NCBI RefSeq assembly: GCF_025567525.1
Contig: NZ_JAOQJY010000001.1
Span: forward strand, 124,001 to 188,000
From: Gallintestinimicrobium propionicum
GTDB taxonomy: Bacteria > Bacillota > Clostridia > Lachnospirales > Lachnospiraceae
Length of the DNA: 64,000 nucleotides
Direction of reading: 5' to 3'
In this document: piece after piece, positions 57,801-64,000 of the stretch
How positions within the stretch are numbered: the stretch's first letter is position 1
Layout of the letters: each line of letters starts with the position of its first letter
Translations under genes and position numbers: made by a program
The notes under the pieces: model-generated
The model's database searches: none
What the model saw: the letters and a program-made list of their open reading frames with translations, nothing else
Told to the model about the DNA's origin: nothing

Positions 57801-60800
57801 ATGTCCACTCAGCCTGATAGTTGCCGGCTTTGTCGGGCTTGGTACTAGGATCCGTCCACTCGAAGGTGCCTTCGACCGGCTTGCCGTCGTCTTTCATCGT
57901 GCCAGTAATGGTGCTGACGCGCAGGATCTGGCCAAAGGTGATTGGCGTTGCGGTGATCTCGCCGTCCAGCACGGGAACGATCTTGTTCTTCGCGATGACT
58001 TTAACGGTCAGGAGCATGTCCTGATAGTTGTCCGTGGTGATCTTGACGCCTACGGTTCCGACGGAACCTTCGGTCTGAGATTCGACAGCCGGGACAGTCA
58101 ACTGGAACTCATCGTTTGATGTGATCATTGCCGTCGAATTTGCGTAGCCGCCCTCTCCATTCAGATCGAAGTTGCAGGCCTCATATTTGATGGAGCCGTA
58201 CTTACAATTATCGCCCAGCGTCGGCAGCGCGGGAAGATTGACCAAGTAAGTCTTTGCCAGCCCGTTGATAACGGTCAGCTCTATGGGCTGCATCGTGGGT
58301 GCGACAGCCTTGGTGATGCTAAACTTCCAGCCATCCGCCGTCAGGCCGTTGGCCGCAGCATAGTTCGTGCTCTCGACTACATCGATCTTGACGGTGTATT
58401 CGCCCGCGTTCTTAGGTGTGGCTTCCTTACCGTCTTTATCGTAGTATTTTACGATGACATCGCCCGTACCGGCCTTTGCGGGAGAAACCGTCGCGCTCTT
58501 GACATTGCCGTCATAGGTCAGGCTTGTCGGGGCGGTGAAGGTGAAGTCCTCCGCCTTGGGGGTAGCTTTGCCAATGGTATAGGTCACGCTGGCGGTCGCC
58601 TCGCCCAGGGTGATGCTGGCGGTGTAGGTACCGGCATACGTGGGGAGCGCGCCGTTTTCCAATTTCTCTGGACCATACATGCCCGTCTTTATGTAGCTGA
58701 TGGTGATCCCACTCGCCGCCAGACCCTGCCAATCGCTGCTTGCAGTCACCGTGGCGGGTTTGCCTTCCTCGCTGTAGGTCAGCTCGGCGGGGGCCTTGAT
58801 GGTCACGCTGCCGCCGTTCGGGCTGGTGCAAGTCGTGTCTGTGCAGCTTGCGGTGATGGTCGCGCCGCTTGCCGTGTACGTCCAGCTATGCTGATGCCGG
58901 GTCACGGTGAACGGCTCGCTGTAGCAATTGTAGCCGTTGTCGCTACTCACATAAACGTGGTATTGGTAGCTGCTGTTTTCCGGCAGATTGCTGATGGAGA
59001 GCGTCTTGCTCTGCCCGCCGGTATGCGTCGCAGTATTAACATCGTTTAATTTCGTGGTCCAGTCTTTGCTTGATTCGTCAAACCGCTCCCACCAGTAGTA
59101 GTAGGTGACGCCCTGCGTTTCGGGCGCGATTACCGCAGTCAGCGTGATGCTGCCGTCCGTCGCAAACGCCGAGTTTCCGGTGTAGTTCGTATCGCTATTC
59201 GGATAGATCTTTTCGACCGCGAAGGGCGCTTTTTCAACGGTGACTTCTGACGGGATTGAATTGGCGTTGGGGAGCCATTGGTTATCCTTTGTTTTTTTGT
59301 AAGCGTACCCCTTCGCCAGCAGCGCGTAGGGCTTGACATAGCCGGCATCGCTCGTGATCTCGCCGTAGCTGCCGCCGCTGAGGCTGGCGCTGCTGCCGTC
59401 GTCCTTTACAGCCACACGGCTGAAGGTGCCGTTGCTCAGCGAAAGCTTTCCGCCGTTCTTCGCCGTGACAATGGCGAGCTCCGTATCCTTGTCGTTGACG
59501 ATCAATTCCGCGTCTTTGCCGTCCACCGTCACATAGAAGCTTCCGTTGCTGCCCGTGACCGTCAGAGAAATGCCCTTGGCGATGAGGTCCACACCATCGA
59601 CCCTTTTCCCGCCGGTCGCCAGCGTCACCGGCCCGCGGGTCAGCTCATAGGCGGTCCGCTTCCCGTAGACAGTGTCATCCACATTCTGATACAGCGTGAT
59701 GGTCTTTTCACCGTCCGCCGCGTTCGCCGCCTCGATGGCAGTGGCAAAGGCCGCGTACCAGCTCGTCTTGCCGCCGACGGTCAGCGACGCCGTCATCTGT
59801 TTCTTACAGACACTGCAAATGCCCTTGCCGTCCGCGCCGCCGTTGTGCGTATGCGACACGACCTTGACATTTTCCAGCTTATTCACTCTATCATTGGTCA
59901 CAGCCTGATTATCACTTGCTCCGTAATACGCCGCGCCCTCCGCCAGCAGGTCGGCAAGTTTGTGGTCGCTGTAGCTTCTGATCTCCTTAAATGTGCCGCC
60001 GGAGAGCTTGACTTTGGTGGTGTAAAAATCCGCGAAGACAAACGTGCCGCCGGAGATCGTGCCCGTGACAGAAGAATTGAAGAACTCAACGCCGCCATGC
60101 AACTTATCATTGGTAAAGTTGCCGCCGCTGATGTTCGCGATGCTGCTGCCGTTGAATTTGACATTACCAGTGAAGGTACCGCCCTTGGCGTTCAGCGTAC
60201 CGTTCACCGTGACGGTGGCGTCGTCGGCAAATGTGACGCCCTCCTTCACCGTCGCCGTGCCGTCGATGGTCGCACCTCGATAGCTGCCGCTGGCAAAGGT
60301 CACATTCGCGTTTTCAGCGACCGTCACATTCTTGGCGGTGTGCGTTCCGCCCTCCAGCGTCAGCGTGCCGGTCAGCGGCATGGAGGTGTTGTAAACATCC
60401 ATATCCCGCAGCAGGGTCAGCGTCGGCTCGGTGCAGCCCGCTGCGCTCCAGCCGTTCAAGGTCTGGATGGCCTCTGCATAGCCGTGTTCCAGCGCACTGT
60501 CTGCCGTGAAGTAGGCAGTCTTGGTCGTGCCGTCGGTGCTCTGGGCGGTAATTTTCGTGTACAGTTTCTTGTGGCACACAGAGCATACGGGGTTGCTGTC
60601 ATCGGCGCACTGATGGACGCACTCCGGGAACTGCACCTTGTACGCTGCATAGCCGGTCAAGTCCACAATTTTGGTGCTCTTATCAACGACGCTCCATGTA
60701 CCGCTGTTTTCGCCGTACAGCTCGCACTTCGCGTAGTCGGTTCCCAGCAGGTCTTTAACGGTGAGGCTCTTGCTCTTATTGTTATCCGTGAACTTGCCGA

Positions 60801-63402
60801 TGGTGCAGGCGTTTGTATTGCCATTCCACAGCTTCAGATTGTAGCCTGTGCTTGTGGAGCCGCCCGCAGCATTGCTTAAAGCCAACTCGCCGATTTTGCC
60901 GCCAAAGCGCTCCAATGCGCCGCCGGCCTGCAGCTCCACGCGCGAAATCTCGCCGGTGTAGGAGTTGTCAACTGTAAGCGTTCCGTTGGAGGAAACGTAA
61001 AACGTGACATCGAGCGCCTGCGTTCCGCCGCCTGTTCCGGAATCCTTGACCGTCAGAGTCCTGGAATGGTTCCCGTCTCCGACACCAATGTAATAACCCT
61101 CGCTGCTGACAGTTTTGCCATTCAAATCCAGCGTCGCTGTGGAATTGTAAGCAGCAGAGCAATTTCCTGTGAGCGTCACATCCCGCAGCAGCGTCACGGT
61201 GCTGCCTCCGGCTGCATCAAACGCCTTCGTCAGCGTCTGATAATAGGCGCTCTCGCCCACGCGCGCGTCGAATTTCGTATGGCACTTCTTGCAGGTGTAG
61301 CCGGTATCGTCCATCTCGTGCGTGCAGGGCACAAGATAGACCTTGCCGTCCTTGCCCAGGCTGGTCTCGCTGTCGGCGGCGTCCGCCTTGAAGTTCTCGG
61401 CGCGGAGCGTCACGCCGCTTGCCGGTTCGGCGATGGCCCCAAGATTTATGCCTTCACGCACGCCCACACGGATGACCGAATCCTCTCTCAATGCGCCTGA
61501 TACAAGAATGGGCAGCTTCCACGCATAATTGGCGTAATAACCGGCCTTCACCGAGCCGGAAACAGTGAGCTTAGGAGCTGAGCTTTCCCCTCCGCCGTAG
61601 TAAACGTCATATTGATTGTTGCCGGTAACGGTAGCATCGGTGAGGGTAATAGCGCCCTTTCCATAGATGCCGCCGCCCTCAAAGGTACTGTTGTTTCCGG
61701 TGATCGTCACATTCTCGACGGTTACCCCTCTCTCCGAATAAATGCCGCCCCCGTGGCCATAACTTGTATTCCCCGTGGCGGACGCCTTGTTGCCGGTGAT
61801 CGTGGCGTTGGAGATCGAAACATTGCCGGCGTTAAAGTGGATATAGATGCCGCCACCGTTGCCGGCGGTTGCCGTGTTGCCGGTGATGGTGCCGCCGTCC
61901 ATGGTGAAGCTGCACTTCTCGCCTACATACACGCCGCCGCCACCGCCATCGGACGCGGCTGCGGTGTTGCCAGAAATGGTGCCGCCGTGCATGGTGAAGC
62001 TCGGCGGGTCGGTCTGATTCGTCGTGCCGACAAGGAACACACCGCCGCCGGAGCCGCTGCCTGCTTTATTACCGGTAATCTCTCCACCATACATGGTAAA
62101 GGACGAGCCGGTCTGATAGGTGCCACCCTTTATACCGACCTGCACGCCGCCGGTGATCGTGCCGCTGTACAGCTCAAATTTGCCGCCATTGACGGTCACT
62201 TCGCCTTGAACCTTTCCGTTACCGGAGCAGTCAGTCAGCGTCAGCGTCGCGTCGCTGCCGACGGTGATGCTGCCGGAAATCGTCTGCCCGTTCAGGCAGA
62301 GGTTGACCTCACCCGTTGGTACAGTCCAGCTCCCCGACACAGACTGCGTCAGATAATAGCTGCCCGCAGAATCAGGCAGGGAATCGGTAGTTGTCCACTC
62401 TGTGCCAGCAGTGTCATGTTCGTGCCCGTTGACATCTCCATTCCCGCCGCAGACGCAGTGGGTATGAGCGGCTTGCGGCAGCGCAAACGCAGCCAGCGCC
62501 GCATAAACGGCGTTATAGCGCGTCATGTCCAGCTTGGCGACCTGCTCATCGGTGAGGTCCTCTATTTTTGCATCAATGGCTTTCAGCTGCTCCTCAATTT
62601 TGGTCGCATTGTCCGCCGTGACTGTTTCTGGCAGGGCGTCAATGAGTGCCTGCACAGCCAGCACCGCCGCCTCTTTTCCAAGACAGGCAGAGAAGTCTGC
62701 ATTCTCCGCAGAGCAGATGGGACAGTCCGGATTCACCATCTCCTCACTGCATCGGTCGGTGCAGATACAGACGGTTTCCTCTGTGCCTTTGCAGGCAGAG
62801 AGGTCTGCATCTTCCGCAGAGCAGACCGGACAGTCGGGATTGACCGCCTCTTTCTCACAGCGGATTTCGCAGATGCACTCCGCCGGAGCATTCCCGGACG
62901 CGCCGGGAACAAGCCCGCTGTCCTGGGAATTGCACTGCTCGCAGGTATACCCGCAGGGCGTCCCCTCTGTGGCCGGGATGTAGCCGCAGCTATCGTCATG
63001 CTCGCCGCGTTCATGAGGACAGCTTAATTCTTTTGTGATACAGCCGCTTTCCTCACTGCATTCATGGGTACACGCGGTCGGCTGTGCCTCCTCTGCTTCA
63101 GATGGGGTCGCCGTATTTTCTGGTACGCTGCCTTCCAAAACAGGGTAACAGCTTTCGTCATGCTCATGGACACACTTCTTCACAAGGGTGTAGCAATCCT
63201 CAGTATGCTCATGTTCACAGTCTGCCCCTTCGGTTCCTTCCGTATATCCGCAGTCCTCTGTATGTTTCGGGTGATGCTCGCACAACCCCGTATGGACGGC
63301 GGACACACCCGCTTCCACCGCAGATGCCGGAACGCCCGGCATCGTAAAAATCATTGCCGCCGCCAGTAAAAATGCGGCCGGCCGTTTCCATTTCCATTTC
63401 AT
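54832..63402 (-). CDS. Giant SLH-domain surface protein with beta-helix and MBG/YDG repeats
   Basis: This is a protein of about 2856 residues. It has a signal peptide (MKWKWKRPAAFLLAAAMIFT to ASA) and a Cys/His-rich part at about 40-225 ('HTEDCGYTEG', 'HEHTEDCY', 'NPDCPVCSAE' repeats, probably metal-binding). After a helical segment, a beta-helix runs from about 330 to 640 ('MHGGTISGNTAAASDGGGGG', 'GGGIYSERG'). Later come MBG/YDG-type beta domains (about 1600-2330; 'YDGTKNAGITSVTFDNVILN'), a Gly/Ser linker near 2340-2365, three SLH domains at about 2590-2770 ('FTDIHNHWAADNILFAASRG') and cell-wall-binding repeats to the end ('GGWKQIDGKWYYFYTDGTMA'). GC is clearly higher than in neighbours. ATG 63402 has AGGAGG nine bases upstream. 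Confidence 0.9.
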   Translation of the reverse strand: MKWKWKRPAAFLLAAAMIFTMPGVPASAVEAGVSAVHTGLCEHHPKHTEDCGYTEGTEGADCEHEHTEDCYTLVKKCVHEHDESCYPVLEGSVPENTATPSEAEEAQPTACTHECSEESGCITKELSCPHERGEHDDSCGYIPATEGTPCGYTCEQCNSQDSGLVPGASGNAPAECICEIRCEKEAVNPDCPVCSAEDADLSACKGTEETVCICTDRCSEEMVNPDCPICSAENADFSACLGKEAAVLAVQALIDALPETVTADNATKIEEQLKAIDAKIEDLTDEQVAKLDMTRYNAVYAALAAFALPQAAHTHCVCGGNGDVNGHEHDTAGTEWTTTDSLPDSAGSYYLTQSVSGSWTVPTGEVNLCLNGQTISGSITVGSDATLTLTDCSGNGKVQGEVTVNGGKFELYSGTITGGVQVGIKGGTYQTGSSFTMYGGEITGNKAGSGSGGGVFLVGTTNQTDPPSFTMHGGTISGNTAAASDGGGGGVYVGEKCSFTMDGGTITGNTATAGNGGGIYIHFNAGNVSISNATITGNKASATGNTSYGHGGGIYSERGVTVENVTITGNNSTFEGGGIYGKGAITLTDATVTGNNQYDVYYGGGESSAPKLTVSGSVKAGYYANYAWKLPILVSGALREDSVIRVGVREGINLGAIAEPASGVTLRAENFKADAADSETSLGKDGKVYLVPCTHEMDDTGYTCKKCHTKFDARVGESAYYQTLTKAFDAAGGSTVTLLRDVTLTGNCSAAYNSTATLDLNGKTVSSEGYYIGVGDGNHSRTLTVKDSGTGGGTQALDVTFYVSSNGTLTVDNSYTGEISRVELQAGGALERFGGKIGELALSNAAGGSTSTGYNLKLWNGNTNACTIGKFTDNNKSKSLTVKDLLGTDYAKCELYGENSGTWSVVDKSTKIVDLTGYAAYKVQFPECVHQCADDSNPVCSVCHKKLYTKITAQSTDGTTKTAYFTADSALEHGYAEAIQTLNGWSAAGCTEPTLTLLRDMDVYNTSMPLTGTLTLEGGTHTAKNVTVAENANVTFASGSYRGATIDGTATVKEGVTFADDATVTVNGTLNAKGGTFTGNVKFNGSSIANISGGNFTNDKLHGGVEFFNSSVTGTISGGTFVFADFYTTKVKLSGGTFKEIRSYSDHKLADLLAEGAAYYGASDNQAVTNDRVNKLENVKVVSHTHNGGADGKGICSVCKKQMTASLTVGGKTSWYAAFATAIEAANAADGEKTITLYQNVDDTVYGKRTAYELTRGPVTLATGGKRVDGVDLIAKGISLTVTGSNGSFYVTVDGKDAELIVNDKDTELAIVTAKNGGKLSLSNGTFSRVAVKDDGSSASLSGGSYGEITSDAGYVKPYALLAKGYAYKKTKDNQWLPNANSIPSEVTVEKAPFAVEKIYPNSDTNYTGNSAFATDGSITLTAVIAPETQGVTYYYWWERFDESSKDWTTKLNDVNTATHTGGQSKTLSISNLPENSSYQYHVYVSSDNGYNCYSEPFTVTRHQHSWTYTASGATITASCTDTTCTSPNGGSVTIKAPAELTYSEEGKPATVTASSDWQGLAASGITISYIKTGMYGPEKLENGALPTYAGTYTASITLGEATASVTYTIGKATPKAEDFTFTAPTSLTYDGNVKSATVSPAKAGTGDVIVKYYDKDGKEATPKNAGEYTVKIDVVESTNYAAANGLTADGWKFSITKAVAPTMQPIELTVINGLAKTYLVNLPALPTLGDNCKYGSIKYEACNFDLNGEGGYANSTAMITSNDEFQLTVPAVESQTEGSVGTVGVKITTDNYQDMLLTVKVIAKNKIVPVLDGEITATPITFGQILRVSTITGTMKDDGKPVEGTFEWTDPSTKPDKAGNYQAEWTFTPAEGYEEYATATGTVTIKVNKATPTFTAPTAQENLTYTGQEQALITAGMTDHGTMQYSLTENGTYSQDIPTGTDAGAYTVWYQVIGDENHNDTAPASVAVRIGQKPLTITGVTAASKLYDGTKNAGITSVTFDNVILNRDTDYNVTASFDDASAGNGKNITATVSLMEQTAKNYALEQSSFPTTGSIIKAAAPDFTKETALTIVNDCEKTYTVTLPALPTLKTPKEYGALTYEIGEIKLNDGYYTSGAKVENGKLTLPIQKNDVATTGSVGTATVVIKSTNYEDITLTVNISAKNKRIPTVTAPTVNTLTYNGAEQALVAAGKTTGGTMLYRLDDSEWSEQLPTAKNAGEYTVWYKVQGNAEYANVAEQNVTVTVAKKSVTVTALDKSAYTGSTAPDLSSPKADKDYKVEGLVGADTLSGTVTLTYEQTPDMSKAGEIAINITDTLSNDNYEITYVSGTLTVSRQSSSDSGFSSGGSGGGGGSSSGGSGNNDNTNQPREKPQAPVTGETKPIQPDKNGNAAVDNSSVQSAIDKAKQDAKKNGTTENRIAVTVPITSAAGQTSFNVTIKAQTLDLLVKENVRQFTVAIDHLVSVNIGLDTLKQLDAASAGGDIILRANKVDALRSTEAKAAIETRPAYDLSLVYLSGGKETPITSLNGHTISVRLSYTPAKGEQTGNLYAVYVNDAGKVEWITKSSYDASLKAVVFETGHFSVYGVGYKNPAPAFTDIHNHWAADNILFAASRGLLSGTSDTTFSPNTGMTRGMFVTALGRLAGINPDSYKTGKFTDVKADAYYAPYVNWAAQNGIVEGVTATTFAPDTNINREQMAVIMANYAKKLGYDLPKTLQAVTFADNAQISSWAKNAVRAMQQAGILAGKNGNKFDPKGTATRAEVATILRRFVEIVIDPQTANGWQQNDSGQWSYYRNGKPVKGRLSDDQKWYWLDKTTGMMFAGGWKQIDGKWYYFYTDGTMAVNTTIDGYTIGSDGARK

Positions 63403-63403
63403 T

Positions 63404-63778
63404 TTATTCATCCTCCTCACGTTGTTCGTTCCTTCTCGTTGTTTTCTGAAGCAGCCGGGATACTGCCTCCCGCAGCTGATATTCCGTCACAGGCTTCACC
63501 AAAAAGGTGTCCGCCTGCAGCCTGCGGCTTTGGGGTTCAAACTCTGCCTGGTCGCTAATCCACAGGAGAGGGACATCCCTGCTGTACCCTCGTATGCTCA
63601 TGCAGAAATTCATCCCCCTGGCTCCGTCCTCCATGACCACCACAGCATCATAAGGCCCATCCCGCTGCATGGCATAGGTACAAAACACGCCGTTATCAAA
63701 GCGGTCTACTTTGCCCAGCTTCATCAGCAAAGCGGTTTCTTTTTCTTTCTGGCTATAACTGCATAGCGCAATTCGCAT
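63404..63778 (-). CDS. Degenerate receiver-domain protein
   Basis: The 124-residue single-domain protein has a receiver-like layout: 'MRIALCSYSQKEKETALLMK' at the start, 'GPYDAVVVMEDGARGMNFCM' where the phospho-acceptor should be, 'DVPLLWISDQAEFEPQSRRL', then 'QADTFLVKPVTEYQLREAVS' with the conserved Lys-Pro. The Asp is replaced (VVVMED; Glu or the shifted Asp), so normal phosphorylation is doubtful. Its stop lies in the RBS region of the giant surface gene, suggesting co-transcription. Confidence 0.75.
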   Translation of the reverse strand: MRIALCSYSQKEKETALLMKLGKVDRFDNGVFCTYAMQRDGPYDAVVVMEDGARGMNFCMSIRGYSRDVPLLWISDQAEFEPQSRRLQADTFLVKPVTEYQLREAVSRLLQKTTRRNEQREEDE

Positions 63779-64000
63779 TTTCGCACCTCCATTTCATGAT
63801 GGGTTTTATCGCCTCATATAGCTCCTGATCGGAGCAGTCTGCCGGAAGAAACACAGGGATACGCAGGTGATACGCGATCAGGGCGAAGTTTTTATCATCG
63901 CTCCACCAGACAAGCGGTGTTTCCGGTGCCAGCTGCTTTGCCTGAATGGCAGCCTCCAATCCCCTTGCCCCGGTCATGGCGATGACAACCGCATGGTAGC
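63753..64000 (-). CDS. Second degenerate receiver-domain protein, cut by window end
   Basis: The frame runs open to the window end: 'YHAVVIAMTGARGLEAAIQA', then 'KQLAPETPLVWWSDDKNFAL', then 'IAYHLRIPVFLPADCSDQEL'. It is a receiver C-terminal part with a Met in place of the phospho-acceptor and 'LPAD' where Lys-Pro is usual. Its end overlaps the next gene by 26 bases. The true start is outside the window. Confidence 0.7.
   Translation of the reverse strand, partial: YHAVVIAMTGARGLEAAIQAKQLAPETPLVWWSDDKNFALIAYHLRIPVFLPADCSDQELYEAIKPIMKWRCENANCAMQL

Noticed and set aside
54769..63027. Long plus-strand ORFs opposite the giant surface gene (54769-56349, 59278-60879, 61612-63027)
   Set aside because: They are shadows of the GC-rich minus-strand gene: low-complexity Arg/Gly/Val-rich translations, no RBS, no family resemblance.
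1..64000. tRNA or rRNA genes
   Set aside because: No cloverleaf-type sequence or rRNA segment was recognised by eye; a covariance search would be needed to be certain.

Overview
The window comes from a low-to-medium GC, spore-forming Firmicute, most likely a gut member of the Lachnospiraceae (Clostridia). This rests on gene content: GerW/YtfJ and YlbJ sporulation proteins, RecU, HisZ plus short HisG, YneA/LexA organised as in Bacillus, a cytidylate-kinase-like protein, many TTG/GTG starts behind strong AGGAGG sites, and protein sequences that look clostridial throughout. No rRNA, tRNA or CRISPR array was seen. One run of 259 Ns (22869-23127) marks an assembly gap.

Layout. 1-2.1 kb: the end of a ytfI-ytfJ sporulation pair, a lipoprotein and a tiny membrane protein. 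2.1-3.7 kb: an IS200/IS605 element with a broken tnpA, an intact tnpB and a predicted omegaRNA end, lying against the remnant of an alpha/beta hydrolase gene. 3.9-6.2 kb: small envelope proteins. 6.4-11.7 kb: rpmB (reverse), then asp23-fakA-like-recG-traX. 12-16.4 kb: a second type IIA topoisomerase pair (parE-parC type). 16.6-24.2 kb: rsmD-coaD, a coiled-coil protein, ylbJ, two pseudouridine synthases, an SDR, recU and a Nudix protein. 24.2-29.5 kb: hisZ-hisG-hisD-hisB-hisIE, in which HisIE has an extra HisF-like N-terminal domain. 29.7-39.8 kb: a radical SAM pair followed by RNase E/G, a second Nudix protein, a GH13 glucosidase, a cytidylate-kinase-like protein and two poorly known proteins.

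40.4-45.0 kb is the most interesting part: an AT-rich island inserted in the 5' end of dtd. A 36-bp identical repeat, which includes the dtd start codon, lies at both ends, and two diverged copies of an att-arm-like sequence carry GTTATCA triplets with the same spacing. The island carries a three-gene operon that I read as an ADP-ribosyltransferase-like toxin, an unknown antitoxin-position protein and a SecB-like chaperone. This is the architecture of the anti-phage CmdTAC toxin-antitoxin-chaperone system. A four-segment membrane protein and a GNAT acetyltransferase complete the cargo, with decayed gene fragments between them. No integrase is present.

45-54.6 kb returns to core genes: an AI-2E-type permease, a DUF2130 protein, a TtcA-like enzyme, a Xer-type recombinase, a two-component system, and the divergent yneA-like/lexA pair with LexA boxes between them. 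54.8-63.4 kb is one giant GC-rich surface protein (about 2856 residues: Cys/His-rich start, beta-helix, MBG/YDG repeats, three SLH domains, cell-wall-binding repeats). Two degenerate receiver-domain genes lie upstream of it, the second cut by the window end.

Several families of palindromic repeats are scattered between core genes: an ATCGTATAG hairpin family, a 162-bp MITE-like unit, a short repeat just upstream of three unrelated genes, and a duplicated gene end behind the cytidylate-kinase-like gene.
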